Shown here: piece after piece, positions 55,827 to 64,000 of the stretch
Layout: each line of letters starts with the position of its first letter
How positions within the stretch are numbered: position 1 is the stretch's first letter
DNA from: RGIG4097 sp964599875
GTDB lineage: Bacteria; Bacillota; Clostridia; Christensenellales; CAG-917
Length of the DNA stretch: 64,000 nucleotides
Direction: 5' to 3'
Assembly (NCBI GenBank): GCA_964599875.1
Contig: CAZRHE010000007.1
Location: 1-64,000, forward strand
Notes under the pieces: model-generated
Told to the model about the DNA's origin: nothing
Databases searched by the model: none
Seen by the model: the letters and a program-made list of their open reading frames with translations, nothing else
Program-made: the position numbers and the translations under genes

Positions 55827-57298
55827 CTCTTCTTCTCGTAAGAAACTCTGCTGTGGTGAATACTGGGGAGCACTTCCACTATCGTGTTTTTGATGACGCT
55901 CAAATCGTTCATGGTGATAGGACATTCGTCGAATTGTCCGAGATTGAGTTTTTCGTCGATGAGTTTGGATATTCTTGCGACGAATTCATCCTTATTGTCG
56001 GGCATATACGCTCTGCACGCCGCCTCGACCGTATCCGCTATCATGACGATTGCCGAAACTTTCGTTTGAGGTTTAGGGCCCGAATACGCGTAATTAGTGG
56101 ACGCCAAATCGCCCTCCTCCGTCAAGGACAACGCCTTGCGATAGAAATATCCGACGGGCGCGGTGCCGTGGTGTTCTCTGCATATCGCGACGATTTCGGG
56201 GGGAAGGTGATATTGCTTTGCAAGGATTTCACCGAACAAAGTATGGGACGTAATCATACTCACGCTGACCTCGGGAATGAGTTCGTCGTGAGGATTGTAC
56301 GTAGATTGGTTTTCGGAGAAATAGATAGGTGCTTTCAACTTGCCGATATCGTGATAGTACGCCGCGCAACGAGCAAGGTGCGGATTTTCCCCTATTGCTT
56401 CCGCGCATGCTTCCGAAAGGTTTCCGACGACGAGCGAATGATTAAAAGTGCCCGGGGCTTCGCTTGCAAGGCGTTTAAGCAAAGGATGGTCGAGATTGGT
56501 GAGTTCGTTCAATCTGAAGTCGTCCGCAATGTTGAACACGCCCTCGAATATCGCGACGAGTGGCATAAACACGAATACGGACGCAATCTGCGAGCCGTAC
56601 GCCCAAAGCGTGTTGAAAAGGATATCCATGGTGAAGTTGCCCTCGGTAATCGTGCACGCGATAACGAGAGGGATGACGACCGCCGCGCTTGCAAGTGCGA
56701 CGAGCAAGAATTTAAGTCTTGTGAAGTGCTTGTTCACGAAATAGCACATGGACACCGCACCGAATGCGTTTGCGATTATGGACGTGATGACAAGGTCGAG
56801 CGCATATGCGTCTGCGGAAGTTTGATTCGTGAAAACGTAGGACACGAGAAGCAGCAAACACAACACCGCCGTCGATGCAAGCGCCGTTCTTCTGTCGATG
56901 AGTTCGAGAATAATAAGCGTCGCAAGAGCGATAGGCATGACGTAAACGCTCAAAAATCTCACCGTAGTAATGCTGACGATATAGGAAATCAAAACCATCG
57001 TCGTGATGAGAGTGAAATTTCTGACCGCGAATTTGCCGTTTGCCGAGTACGGATAAGTCACGAAAAACAGTGCGAGATAAATAAGCCCTATCGTGCAGAA
57101 ACGTCCCGCGGTTTCAAGTCCGTTTTCAGGGGCGAACGCACCGAGAAAATCTCCCGTCATAAATATCGAATATAGGCACATACCCGCAACCGCGATTATG
57201 CTGAAAGGCAACGTCTTGCCGAATGCGGAAAGCACGGCGCGTTGTTTCTCTTTTTTTGCTTTCTGACGCGAAGTCAGGTCTTTGATGTCGTCAATCAT
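55823..57298 (-). CDS. pgpH: 7TM-HD family phosphohydrolase (PgpH-like), without extracellular HDED domain
   Basis: A 491-residue membrane protein with about seven helices (residues 30-270) followed by an HD domain: HSLVVGNLSEACAEAIGE, CAAYYHDIGKLKAPIYF, SHTLFGEILAKQYHLPPEIV and a second His pair REHHGTAPV. Homologues such as Listeria PgpH hydrolyse c-di-AMP. The normal extracellular 7TMR-HDED region of about 250 residues is absent here: only an N-terminal cytoplasmic segment precedes the helices. Overlaps phoH by 8 bases and ybeY by 4. Confidence 0.9.
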   Translation of the reverse strand: MIDDIKDLTSRQKAKKEKQRAVLSAFGKTLPFSIIAVAGMCLYSIFMTGDFLGAFAPENGLETAGRFCTIGLIYLALFFVTYPYSANGKFAVRNFTLITTMVLISYIVSITTVRFLSVYVMPIALATLIILELIDRRTALASTAVLCLLLLVSYVFTNQTSADAYALDLVITSIIANAFGAVSMCYFVNKHFTRLKFLLVALASAAVVIPLVIACTITEGNFTMDILFNTLWAYGSQIASVFVFMPLVAIFEGVFNIADDFRLNELTNLDHPLLKRLASEAPGTFNHSLVVGNLSEACAEAIGENPHLARCAAYYHDIGKLKAPIYFSENQSTYNPHDELIPEVSVSMITSHTLFGEILAKQYHLPPEIVAICREHHGTAPVGYFYRKALSLTEEGDLASTNYAYSGPKPQTKVSAIVMIADTVEAACRAYMPDNKDEFVARISKLIDEKLNLGQFDECPITMNDLSVIKNTIVEVLPSIHHSRVSYEKKR

Positions 57299-58289
57299 TA
57301 TTTTCCTCCGATTCGGAATTTCCGTCGGTATTATTCTTTCGTCTTTCTTCCGCCACCTCGTACGCCTTGATTATGCGAGAAACGAGTTCGTGACGGACTA
57401 CGTCGCGGTATCCAAGATGCACGACTTGTATGTCCTTAACGTCGGACAAAACCTCTATCGCGTCTTTCATACCGCTCGTCACGTGGCGGGGTAAATCTAT
57501 TTGAGTTATATCCCCCGTAACCACGATTTTGCTACCCTCTCCCATACGGGTGAGGAACATTTTCATTTGCTCCTTCGTCGTGTTTTGCGCCTCGTCGAGA
57601 ATGATGAAACTGTTACTCAACGTGCGCCCGCGCATATAAGCAAGCGGTGCGATTTCGATACTTCCTCTCTCGATATATTTCATATATCCGTCCGCACCCA
57701 TCATATCCTGCAACGCGTCGTATATGGGACGAAGATAAGGATCCACTTTCTCCGCAAGATCGCCGGGCAAAAATCCGAGTTTCTCCCCCGCTTCGACTGC
57801 GGGACGAGTGAGAATAATTCTCTCCACATCGTGATTTTTTAGCGCGTACACAGCAAGCGCGACCGCAAGATAAGTCTTGCCCGTCCCCGCGGGGCCGACG
57901 CCGAAAACGATTTTGTTTTTGCGAATTGCGTCCACGTATTCCTTTTGCCCGAGGGACTTAGGGCGTATCACTTTGCCTTTCGAGGTGATTGCCACCGTAC
58001 CGAGCAAGTCGTTGATAGACGCCGTCCGACCGCCTTTCACCATGTCTATAATCATGCAAATCTGTTGCGTGGTGAGGGATTCTTTCTTCGACAAGGACAG
58101 GATTGCGTCGATTGCGGAAATCGCGTCCGCGACGTCCTCGTCCTCTCCCGAAATCTTCATCGCCGAACTGCCCGTGAATATCTTCACCTTGAAGGCGTCC
58201 TCTATACGCTGAACGTTGCCGTCCAGTTCTCCGAACAGCGTAAACAAAGATTCGTAATCGTCGAAATGCTTTTCTCTTGTCACTTTCAT
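57291..58289 (-). CDS. phoH: PhoH-family ATPase
   Basis: A 332-residue protein with an N-terminal KH-like part and a PhoH P-loop ATPase: Walker A GPAGTGKTYLAVALAV (about residues 134-149) and Walker B FIILDEAQNTT near 227. The role is thought to be RNA-related, consistent with its usual place next to ybeY. It overlaps yqfD by 4 bases. Confidence 0.94.
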   Translation of the reverse strand: MKVTREKHFDDYESLFTLFGELDGNVQRIEDAFKVKIFTGSSAMKISGEDEDVADAISAIDAILSLSKKESLTTQQICMIIDMVKGGRTASINDLLGTVAITSKGKVIRPKSLGQKEYVDAIRKNKIVFGVGPAGTGKTYLAVALAVYALKNHDVERIILTRPAVEAGEKLGFLPGDLAEKVDPYLRPIYDALQDMMGADGYMKYIERGSIEIAPLAYMRGRTLSNSFIILDEAQNTTKEQMKMFLTRMGEGSKIVVTGDITQIDLPRHVTSGMKDAIEVLSDVKDIQVVHLGYRDVVRHELVSRIIKAYEVAEERRKNNTDGNSESEENND

Positions 58290-59476
58290 TTATCTATGCG
58301 TCCCTCCGTAACGACGGTGGAAGTCACTACGTATCCGCCGTCCGTCCTTTCCGCTTTATCTTCTCTCGACAGAATCCGCCCCGATATCTCTTCCACAAGG
58401 GAAGAATATACCGCGTCTTTCATCTCGTCTTCGGTGAGAGAATTGCTTTTTTCGGTGGTTATTATTTCCCGATACGTCCATTCGTAAATCACGAACGGAA
58501 TAAGATTGTCGTTTTTTATCCGAGAAAAACTCAACTCGTAATTCTCGTAAGGGGATTTCGGCGCTTTGGGTTGCGAGCCGAAAAAGCCTATTCTTGAGAA
58601 TTTCTTTTCCCGCCCTTTTGCGCTTTCAAGATAAGTATCCGCAAAAAAGCGAGTTTTTGTCACAATCCTTTGTCCGTACACCTCTCCCGACGCCGTCGTC
58701 GGAATCCTGTCCTCTCCGTGAAGATAGTATCCGCCGATAAGGGAGTCCCCCGCCTTGACCGCGTCCCCGACTTCAACTTCCGCCGTGCCGCCGAAAACGA
58801 TTATCCTCGTCACCACGGAATCCGCTTTCGACACGACTTCTCCGCCGTCCGCAAAAAGCGGTGTTTCGTCTTGCTCGTAGCACACTCGAACGCGCACGCG
58901 CGTGCCGACTCTCTCTATAGACGCAAACGCAACTCCGTCAAGGGCGGACAATTCTTTCGTCAAACCGTCCTCGTCGAAAGAGAAAAGCAACTTCCCTTCC
59001 GATATGCCGTGCGCCGACAACACCGCGCTCACGTCTGCGGACAATCCCTCACCGTCGATTTCGACGACGAAGAAAGAATAAACGGTCAAGACTGCGATAC
59101 ATATTGCAGTGCCGACGATTATTCCCGCCCGCCTTAAAATTGAAAAAACGCGCGCAAAAACGCCTTTTATCCATTTTATTTTGTAATTATAGCACAAGTC
59201 TTCCAACAATGCAATAATCTTGTCGCAGTCTTTTGACGGGACGGAAAACAATAGTTTTCCGCTCGCGTATATAGGAGCACTCGCAACCGTGACTGCCGAA
59301 AGTTTGTTAAGCAGGGAATCGACGGACACGGTTTCAACCTCGAAAAACACGGACGAAAACGGAGGTATTTTCTCTTTGTAGTCGTTGTTTTCAGATATTC
59401 TACGCCCCTCTTTTTTATGTGCGGAAGGATTTTTCTTTATCTTTTTTTCTCTGCGTTTTTCCCTTTTATTTTTCAA
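58286..59476 (-). CDS. yqfD: Sporulation protein YqfD
   Basis: A 396-residue membrane-anchored protein of the YqfD family. A basic N-terminus (KNKREKRREKKIKKNPSAHK) precedes a cytoplasmic part; one helix lies near residue 115 (AGIIVGTAICIAVLTVYSFF), and the external domain contains FDEDGLTKELSALDGVAFAS and SIERVGTRVRVRVCYE. In Bacillus yqfC and yqfD are sigma-E genes needed in some spore-formers. It follows yqfC with an 11-base overlap. Confidence 0.9.
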   Translation of the reverse strand: MKNKREKRREKKIKKNPSAHKKEGRRISENNDYKEKIPPFSSVFFEVETVSVDSLLNKLSAVTVASAPIYASGKLLFSVPSKDCDKIIALLEDLCYNYKIKWIKGVFARVFSILRRAGIIVGTAICIAVLTVYSFFVVEIDGEGLSADVSAVLSAHGISEGKLLFSFDEDGLTKELSALDGVAFASIERVGTRVRVRVCYEQDETPLFADGGEVVSKADSVVTRIIVFGGTAEVEVGDAVKAGDSLIGGYYLHGEDRIPTTASGEVYGQRIVTKTRFFADTYLESAKGREKKFSRIGFFGSQPKAPKSPYENYELSFSRIKNDNLIPFVIYEWTYREIITTEKSNSLTEDEMKDAVYSSLVEEISGRILSREDKAERTDGGYVVTSTVVTEGRIDK

Positions 59477-59720
59477 AAGTTATCCCTCCGATTTCCCCTT
59501 TTATATAGAGATTTCCGCCACCGATTTCGACTACGTTCAAATTCACTCCAGAAACGACTATCGTTTTCTTTTTGACTTTGATTTTTATCTCTTCGGATTT
59601 TATCGAAACCAGCCTTCTAACGCCCTCGATAAGCACGCAGTCCTCCCCTAAAACGAGTACGGAAAAAGCGCACGCAACGTCTTCTATTTTAAACTTTTCA
59701 ACGACTTCGTTTATAAACAT
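59466..59720 (-). CDS. yqfC: Sporulation protein YqfC
   Basis: An 84-residue beta-rich protein of the YqfC family, recognisable by VLVLGEDCVLIEGVRRLVSI followed by a middle IKVKKKTIVVSGVNLNVVEI and a short C-terminus LYIKGEIGGITFE. Function not known beyond association with sporulation. First gene of an operon extending to 50511. No Shine-Dalgarno is obvious at ATG 59720. Confidence 0.85.
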   Translation of the reverse strand: MFINEVVEKFKIEDVACAFSVLVLGEDCVLIEGVRRLVSIKSEEIKIKVKKKTIVVSGVNLNVVEIGGGNLYIKGEIGGITFEK

Positions 59721-59781
59721 ACGAAAGTATATGATTTTAAGTAAAAAATTATGTTAAACGCAAATGGTGCGTGCGTAATCC

Positions 59782-59855
59782 CAAAATCTCGTTTGTTGGA
59801 ATATTGTGCCGTTCCCGGAGATTCTTCGTCGTTCTACGAACTCCTCTGAATGACA
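59782..59855 (-). repeat. Dispersed repeat A, copy 2
   Basis: Inverted copy of 45915-45990: on the minus strand TGTCATTCAGAGGAGT, then ACGACGAAGAATCTCCGGGA and ACGAGATTTTG. Differences are in a short middle segment (TCGTAGA versus CTGAGC). Confidence 0.8.
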
Positions 59856-60150
59856 TTTTGGCAGGTATACTTACTTTCTCTGTCATTCCGAGCGGACACA
59901 GGGGCATCCCCACTGCGAAAATAAGCCAACGGCAACACGTAATAGCACTTTGTTGAGAACAGGCGCTAATTTTCGCAGAAGGGGGAAAAGGAGCAAGGTT
60001 CGGCGCATAAAGCCCTCGTAAGAGGGCATAGCGCAAAGTGCCTTGTGACGTAATCTCGCGGAAGCGAAACGTAACTTATACTCGCATTAATACAATCGGG
60101 TGCGGGTATCCCGCCCACACCTATTACCTATTCACTATTACTTCTTACCT

Positions 60151-60201
60151 CTCGTGTTCCGTCTTCGAACGAGTAAGTGCTTATATAAGAACGCTCCGAA
60201 T
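60151..60201. repeat. Dispersed repeat B, copy 2
   Basis: Same orientation as 45842-45892. CTCGTGTTCCGTCTTCGAAC is identical in both; the following AGTGCTTATATA and ACGCTCC are also shared. It ends just before the dnaB terminator. Confidence 0.75.
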
Positions 60202-60207
60202 TGAGAG

Positions 60208-60239
60208 TAAAAAATAGCACGCCCGAAAGCGTGCTTTTA
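60208..60239 (-). terminator. Terminator of dnaB
   Basis: AGCACGC / GCGTGCT stem (7 bp, extended by A-T pairs) with loop CCGAAA, followed on the minus strand by ATTTTTT, 17 bases after the dnaB stop. Confidence 0.85.
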
Positions 60240-60255
60240 ATAAATCAAAATCAAA

Positions 60256-61800
60256 TTAGAACGGCAGGTCTTCGTTCTCGACGGCAAGCATATCGTCGTC
60301 GTCAACGTATTCTTCGTCATCTTCATCCTCTACGTCTTCGGGCTCCGCCGTAGGAGCGGCAAAGGGAAGGTCGGGAGTTTCGATGATTTTGGATGATTCT
60401 TCCTGCGGTGCGGATTCGCCTATAAGTTCGGGCGGATTCACGACGGTACCGTCCTCTTCCATTTCGCGGAAAGTGGTGGTTTCGCCGCGCCAGTTTAGTT
60501 TTATATCCCCAGTCGAACCGCTTCTGTTCTTCTTTATGAGGAGCAAGATTTCGTCTTTTGGCAAATTCTCGTCCGCTTTAGAGGGATCGTGCAAGAACAT
60601 GACGACGTCCGCGTCCTGTTCGATTGCGCCCGAATCACGCAAGTCGCTGAGTTGAGGAAGTCTGCCCCCTTCTTTTTCGACGCCACGCGACATTTGCGAA
60701 AGTGCGATGATAGGCACTCCGAGTTCTTTTGCATAAACCTTGAGTTGACGGGACATCATGCTGACGTCGTTTTGTCTTGACTCCGACGAGCGACCTCTCG
60801 ACTCCGCCTCCATAAGTTGCAAATAGTCGACGATGACAAGGTCAAGCCCTTTTTCGCGTTTCAAACGACGGCATTTAGACAAAATGTCCGACGGATGATT
60901 CATCGCATAGTCGTCTATGAAAAGTTTCGAAGCAAGGAGTTTGTTATATGCGGCGATAAGTTTTCCGCTATCCGCGTCCGAAAGTTGTCCGCGCACGTCC
61001 ATACTGTCGAAAGTAACGCCCGAAACGTAAGCAAGCATACGTTTGACAAGGGAATCCGCGGTCATTTCCATGTTGAACACCGCAACCGTCTTCCCTGCCA
61101 AAACCACGTTGGACGCAATATTGAGCGCAAGTGCGGTTTTACCGACGGACGGACGAGCGGCAAGGATGATAAATTCACCGGGTTTCAGACCTTTGGTCAT
61201 CTTGTCGAAACGCTTGAATCCCGTGAAAACGTAGTCGGTCGGCGTATTGCCCGCTTGTGCGTTTTGTATGTTGAGCATAGCGGTATATAGCGCGTCGCTT
61301 GCGTGCACCAACGCTTTATCGCTTGTTTCCTCCGAAATTCTGAATATGAGTTGCTCCGCCTTGTTGAGAGCGTCTTTGCCCTCTCCGCATTCGTAAGTAA
61401 ATTCGACGATTTCGTTGCCGGCGTTTATGACTTTTCTCGACAGCGAATCGCGTTTGATGATATCCGCATAATATTTCGCGTTTGCGGCGCTAGGGAGTTT
61501 CTCGGTGAGCAAACTCAAATATTCAATCGAGCCGACTTCGTCGAGTTTGCCGTCTTTTTCGAGTTTATCCGCAACGGACACGGTATCTATCGGTTTGGAA
61601 TTTTCCTGCAACTCGCGCATGACCGTGAAGATAATTTTGTTTGCAGGCACATAAAAATCTTCCGCACGAAGCATGGGAATGATGAGGTCCGACGCACTGT
61701 CGTCGATTAGCATCGCGCCCAATACGCATTCTTCGGCGTCGATATTGTTCGGCATCATGCGAACGACTTTTCTTTCTTGTTTTTTAGACTTTTCCGCCAT
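60256..61800 (-). CDS. dnaB: Replicative DNA helicase
   Basis: The hexameric helicase that opens the replication fork. The N-terminal DnaB domain (MPNNIDAEECVLGAMLIDDS) and the RecA-like ATPase with Walker A AARPSVGKTALALNIA near residue 215, then VIVDYLQLM (Walker B) and RNDVSMMSRQLKVYAKELG are intact. The C-terminus carries a long acidic tail (EPEDVEDEDDEEYVDDDDML) beyond the catalytic domain. AGGGG precedes the ATG. It overlaps the lipoprotein gene by 17 bases. Confidence 0.96.
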   Translation of the reverse strand: MAEKSKKQERKVVRMMPNNIDAEECVLGAMLIDDSASDLIIPMLRAEDFYVPANKIIFTVMRELQENSKPIDTVSVADKLEKDGKLDEVGSIEYLSLLTEKLPSAANAKYYADIIKRDSLSRKVINAGNEIVEFTYECGEGKDALNKAEQLIFRISEETSDKALVHASDALYTAMLNIQNAQAGNTPTDYVFTGFKRFDKMTKGLKPGEFIILAARPSVGKTALALNIASNVVLAGKTVAVFNMEMTADSLVKRMLAYVSGVTFDSMDVRGQLSDADSGKLIAAYNKLLASKLFIDDYAMNHPSDILSKCRRLKREKGLDLVIVDYLQLMEAESRGRSSESRQNDVSMMSRQLKVYAKELGVPIIALSQMSRGVEKEGGRLPQLSDLRDSGAIEQDADVVMFLHDPSKADENLPKDEILLLIKKNRSGSTGDIKLNWRGETTTFREMEEDGTVVNPPELIGESAPQEESSKIIETPDLPFAAPTAEPEDVEDEDDEEYVDDDDMLAVENEDLPF

Positions 61801-62389
61801 ATTTACCCCTTTTGACGAGGACTACGACCACGACTAAAATCATAGCCGCGGCAATTCCCGCCGTCAAACCGTACCACGAAGAAGAGTGCGCGTAATCTCT
61901 ATATAGCCGAAATTGAGTATCAGCCTTGAAGATTTCCTCGGAATGAACGTATTTTCCGTTCCTTTCCGTCAGGACGCCGTCGCTTTTCGTGGATTTGTAG
62001 ATTGTAGCATAGTCGAAGACTATTTTCAAGTTCGAGTAGGTTTCGACTCCCAAGTTTGCGCCATATTGCGCAAGGAAGTTTTCCGTTGCACTAAATATCG
62101 CTTCTCCGTCGAATGAAAACGTATATTCCACCCTATCGTAAAACGCGTTTTTTCGCGATACGGATACGGTGCGAAGAGTTTTAACTCCGTCGAGAGTTTT
62201 TTCGGATTCTTCCGCCGTCGGAGAAATACGCACGATAAGAGTGCCGTCGACGACGTCCGCCGAATCGACGTTAAGAAAGTACGAATATTCCGCGCCGTCG
62301 TCCACGCTGTCGCAAGCGGACAGCGTGAGAGTTAATGCGCAGACGAGTGCTATTAAAACCGCTATTCTAAATGAGTTTTTCAAGTTCAT
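61784..62389 (-). CDS. Lipoprotein with C-terminal membrane helix, unknown function
   Basis: A 201-residue protein with signal peptide and lipobox (IAVLIALVCALTLTLSAC, Cys26), an outer part of about 130 residues (TLRTVSVSRKNAFYDRVEYT, SFDGEAIFSATENFLAQYGA), and a C-terminal helix (SWYGLTAGIAAAMILVVVVV) with a basic end. A lipoprotein bearing a second membrane anchor is unusual and implies both ends on the membrane. ATG 62389 lies within the end of pepF (23-base overlap); longer frames upstream are within pepF and are not credible. Confidence 0.75.
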   Translation of the reverse strand: MNLKNSFRIAVLIALVCALTLTLSACDSVDDGAEYSYFLNVDSADVVDGTLIVRISPTAEESEKTLDGVKTLRTVSVSRKNAFYDRVEYTFSFDGEAIFSATENFLAQYGANLGVETYSNLKIVFDYATIYKSTKSDGVLTERNGKYVHSEEIFKADTQFRLYRDYAHSSSWYGLTAGIAAAMILVVVVVLVKRGKYGGKV

Positions 62390-64000
62390 CGAGAGTGGAA
62401 GAAAATTCCGACACGGCTTTAAGATAAGGTGCGTCCGTTTCAAGATCGACGTCCGCAAGGCGCAAGATATCCAGAGGCGCCATACTGTCCCCCGCCGACA
62501 AGAACTTGCGATATTTGTCGAAATATTCCTCGCCGTACGTGAGGATATTATCCGCAATGGTCACCGCGGCGGTTATGCCCGTCGCGTACTTATACACGTA
62601 GAAACTCGAATAGAAATGCGGAATCCTTGCCCATTCGTAACGGATGAGGTCGTTGTGATTGACCGCCGTCCCGTAATACTTTTTGTTAAGTTCGTAATAC
62701 GTATCAGAGAGTACGTCCGCAGTCAAAGGCTCGCCCTTCTCCGCCATGTTGTGTGCGATGACTTCGAATTCCGAGAACATGGTTTGTCTGAACATAGTCA
62801 TGCGGAACATATCGAGATAATAGGACAAAAGATACTTTCTGAAATCTCCTTCCGCCGTTTTGAGAAGGTGCTTAAGAAGGAGCACTTCGTTGACCGTAGA
62901 CGCGATTTCCGCAAGGAAAATCTTGTAATTCGCCTTTTCTTTAGGCTGATTTTTATCCGAATAGTAGGAGTGCAAGGAATGTCCGAGTTCGTGCGCTATG
63001 GTGAACAAATCGAACGTTGTTGGAGTGTAGTTGAGCAACACGAAAGGATGCACGCCGTAGCAATCCCAACTGTACGCACCGCTCTTCTTGCCCTTGTTTT
63101 CGTACACGTCTACCCAACCGCTTTCGAATGCGGACGCAAGGATATCCGAATACTCTTTGCCCATGACTTTGAGTGCGTCTTTGACGAGTGCGACCGCCTC
63201 GGGATAATCCATAGACAGATTTTGCGCTTCCACGATAGGCACGCTCAAGTCGTACATATTGAGATCTACGCCGAGAGCGCGACGACGAAGCGCAACGTAT
63301 CTATGCAAGGATTTAAGCCCGCCGTTGACCGCTTCGAGAAGTTTCTCGTAGCAAGTAGAGGGCACGTTTTCGCCGTACATAGCGTAATCGAGAGAGGATT
63401 TGAAACCGCGGATTTTCGCAAAGAACCAATCCTTTTTGACGTTGCCCGCATAGTTTGTCGCAAGCGTGTTGATGAAGTCGCGATATGCGCCGAACATACT
63501 CTCGAAAGCGCGTTTTCTGTTTTCCTGCACCTCGTTTTGCAAGAGTACGCCGTAATTGCCGTGGCTCATTTCGACCTTCGTGCCGTCCACGAGTTCGACG
63601 GGTGCGAATTTGATATCCGCGCAATCGAACATGGTGAAAATTTCCTCGTTGTTGCCTGCAAACGAGCCCATTTCGCTCAACAATTTTTCCTCGTTTTTGC
63701 TGAGGATTATATTCTTATCTCTGATGAGTTCGTCGAAAGTCACCGAAAAGTCCGCAAAGCGTTTGGATGAACCCAGTCTTTTGAGTTCGTCGACGGGAAG
63801 GCATGTGAGTTCGGGAGATATATATGCCCCTATCGAACTGTATCTGACCATAAGATTTTCCGCTCTGTCCGCCATACCCTGATAAAGACCTTCTCTCGAA
63901 TCCTCGTCGCGGCGAAGTCTTGCATATTGATAAAGTTTCATAATGTCATGCACAAGACGACTTGACAGGGACAGACACTCGAAAATCGTATCGTCGTCCG
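62367..64000 (-). CDS. pepF: Oligoendopeptidase F, 5'-truncated by window edge
   Basis: A zinc metallopeptidase of family M3 hydrolysing peptides of about 7-17 residues. The zinc motif FTIAHELGHSLHSYY (H-E-x2-H) is in the C-terminal half, with the third ligand region LAEIASTVNEVLLLKHLL about 25 residues on. The codon at 63953 is GTG in the middle of a typical internal PepF sequence, and the frame remains open to the window edge (RL-V-HDIMKLYQYARLRRDED), so about 60-80 N-terminal residues lie outside. Confidence 0.95.
   Translation of the reverse strand, partial: DDDTIFECLSLSSRLVHDIMKLYQYARLRRDEDSREGLYQGMADRAENLMVRYSSIGAYISPELTCLPVDELKRLGSSKRFADFSVTFDELIRDKNIILSKNEEKLLSEMGSFAGNNEEIFTMFDCADIKFAPVELVDGTKVEMSHGNYGVLLQNEVQENRKRAFESMFGAYRDFINTLATNYAGNVKKDWFFAKIRGFKSSLDYAMYGENVPSTCYEKLLEAVNGGLKSLHRYVALRRRALGVDLNMYDLSVPIVEAQNLSMDYPEAVALVKDALKVMGKEYSDILASAFESGWVDVYENKGKKSGAYSWDCYGVHPFVLLNYTPTTFDLFTIAHELGHSLHSYYSDKNQPKEKANYKIFLAEIASTVNEVLLLKHLLKTAEGDFRKYLLSYYLDMFRMTMFRQTMFSEFEVIAHNMAEKGEPLTADVLSDTYYELNKKYYGTAVNHNDLIRYEWARIPHFYSSFYVYKYATGITAAVTIADNILTYGEEYFDKYRKFLSAGDSMAPLDILRLADVDLETDAPYLKAVSEFSSTLDELEKLI

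Larger units (their letters stand above)
59757..60207. other. Gene-free stretch with dispersed repeats
   Basis: About 450 bases without a believable gene. It holds repeat A (59782-59855, inverted relative to 45.9 kb), a partial second copy beginning TGTCATTCCGAGCGG at 59881, GC-rich hairpins (GCCCTCGTAAGAGGGC), and repeat B (60151-60201). Confidence 0.6.

Noticed and set aside
1..64000. CRISPR array
   Set aside because: No regularly spaced direct repeats of 25-40 bases with unique spacers were seen; the only close repeats are the pair at 2.2-2.5 kb and dispersed elements.

Overview
The window looks like chromosomal DNA of an anaerobic Gram-positive bacterium of the Clostridia (probably an uncultured gut lineage; a placement near Christensenellales is only a guess). 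Grounds: ferredoxin-dependent indolepyruvate oxidoreductase, the spore-former order yqfC-yqfD-phoH-pgpH-ybeY-era-recO, Clostridia-typical small families (DUF1292, DUF1667, a DUF6774-like protein, the NifU-like/GGGtGRT pair), frequent AGGAGG-type ribosome sites and consensus sigma-A promoters (TTGACA-17-TATAAT). Most genes lie on the minus strand in long operons with 4-base overlaps. Both window ends cut a gene: a DhaL-domain protein on the left and oligoendopeptidase F on the right.

Layout. 1-2,150: dhaL end, a phosphoribosyltransferase and a maltose-type acetyltransferase. 2,190-2,830: gene-free repeats and tRNA-Leu(GAG). 2,837-13,982: one minus-strand operon of about 11 kb that starts with an aconitase-family hydratase and an acyl-CoA ligase, continues with iorA-iorB-paaK-ACT (2-oxo acid oxidation to acyl-CoA and recovery of the acid with ATP), then alr, 5-formyl-THF cyclo-ligase, an rsmD-coaD gene fusion and a coiled-coil protein. 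14,077-20,048: pgsA, valS and three membrane proteins. 20,110-27,892: lipid kinase, HAD phosphatase, ddh, a lone mazF, nnrD-recX, and tyrS-yigZ-ilvE.

27,964-32,163 is the clearest foreign segment: an AT-rich island with a small XRE repressor divergent from four genes (two coiled-coil proteins of unknown function, a GrpE-like protein with an added C-terminal domain, and an Hsp70 without the helical lid), with paired ACTATAGT palindromes between them. I regard this as the best candidate for an undescribed system, possibly a regulated chaperone-type conflict or defence module.

32,335-42,176: the highly codon-biased NifU-like/GGGtGRT pair, a membrane-anchored YegP-like protein, the ppa-glpA-like-FAD oxidoreductase-DUF1667-comEC operon and an M20 peptidase. 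42,229-45,488: a TIR-methyltransferase fusion divergent from a membrane-anchored XRE regulator, then a small polytopic protein. 45,489-46,289: gene-free repeats beside tRNA-Leu(CAA). 46,428-49,897: DUF1292, metA (acetyl type, Glu111), metY, smpB, secG. 49,978-59,720: a ferritin-like gene, then the convergent yqfC-to-LMW-phosphatase operon, in which RNA-processing, DNA-repair and spore-associated genes are tightly packed. 59,757-60,207: repeats shared with 45.8-46.0 kb. 60,208-64,000: dnaB, a lipoprotein and pepF.

Functions were assigned by reading motifs, without database searches; start codons were moved where a ribosome-binding site clearly favours an internal codon.
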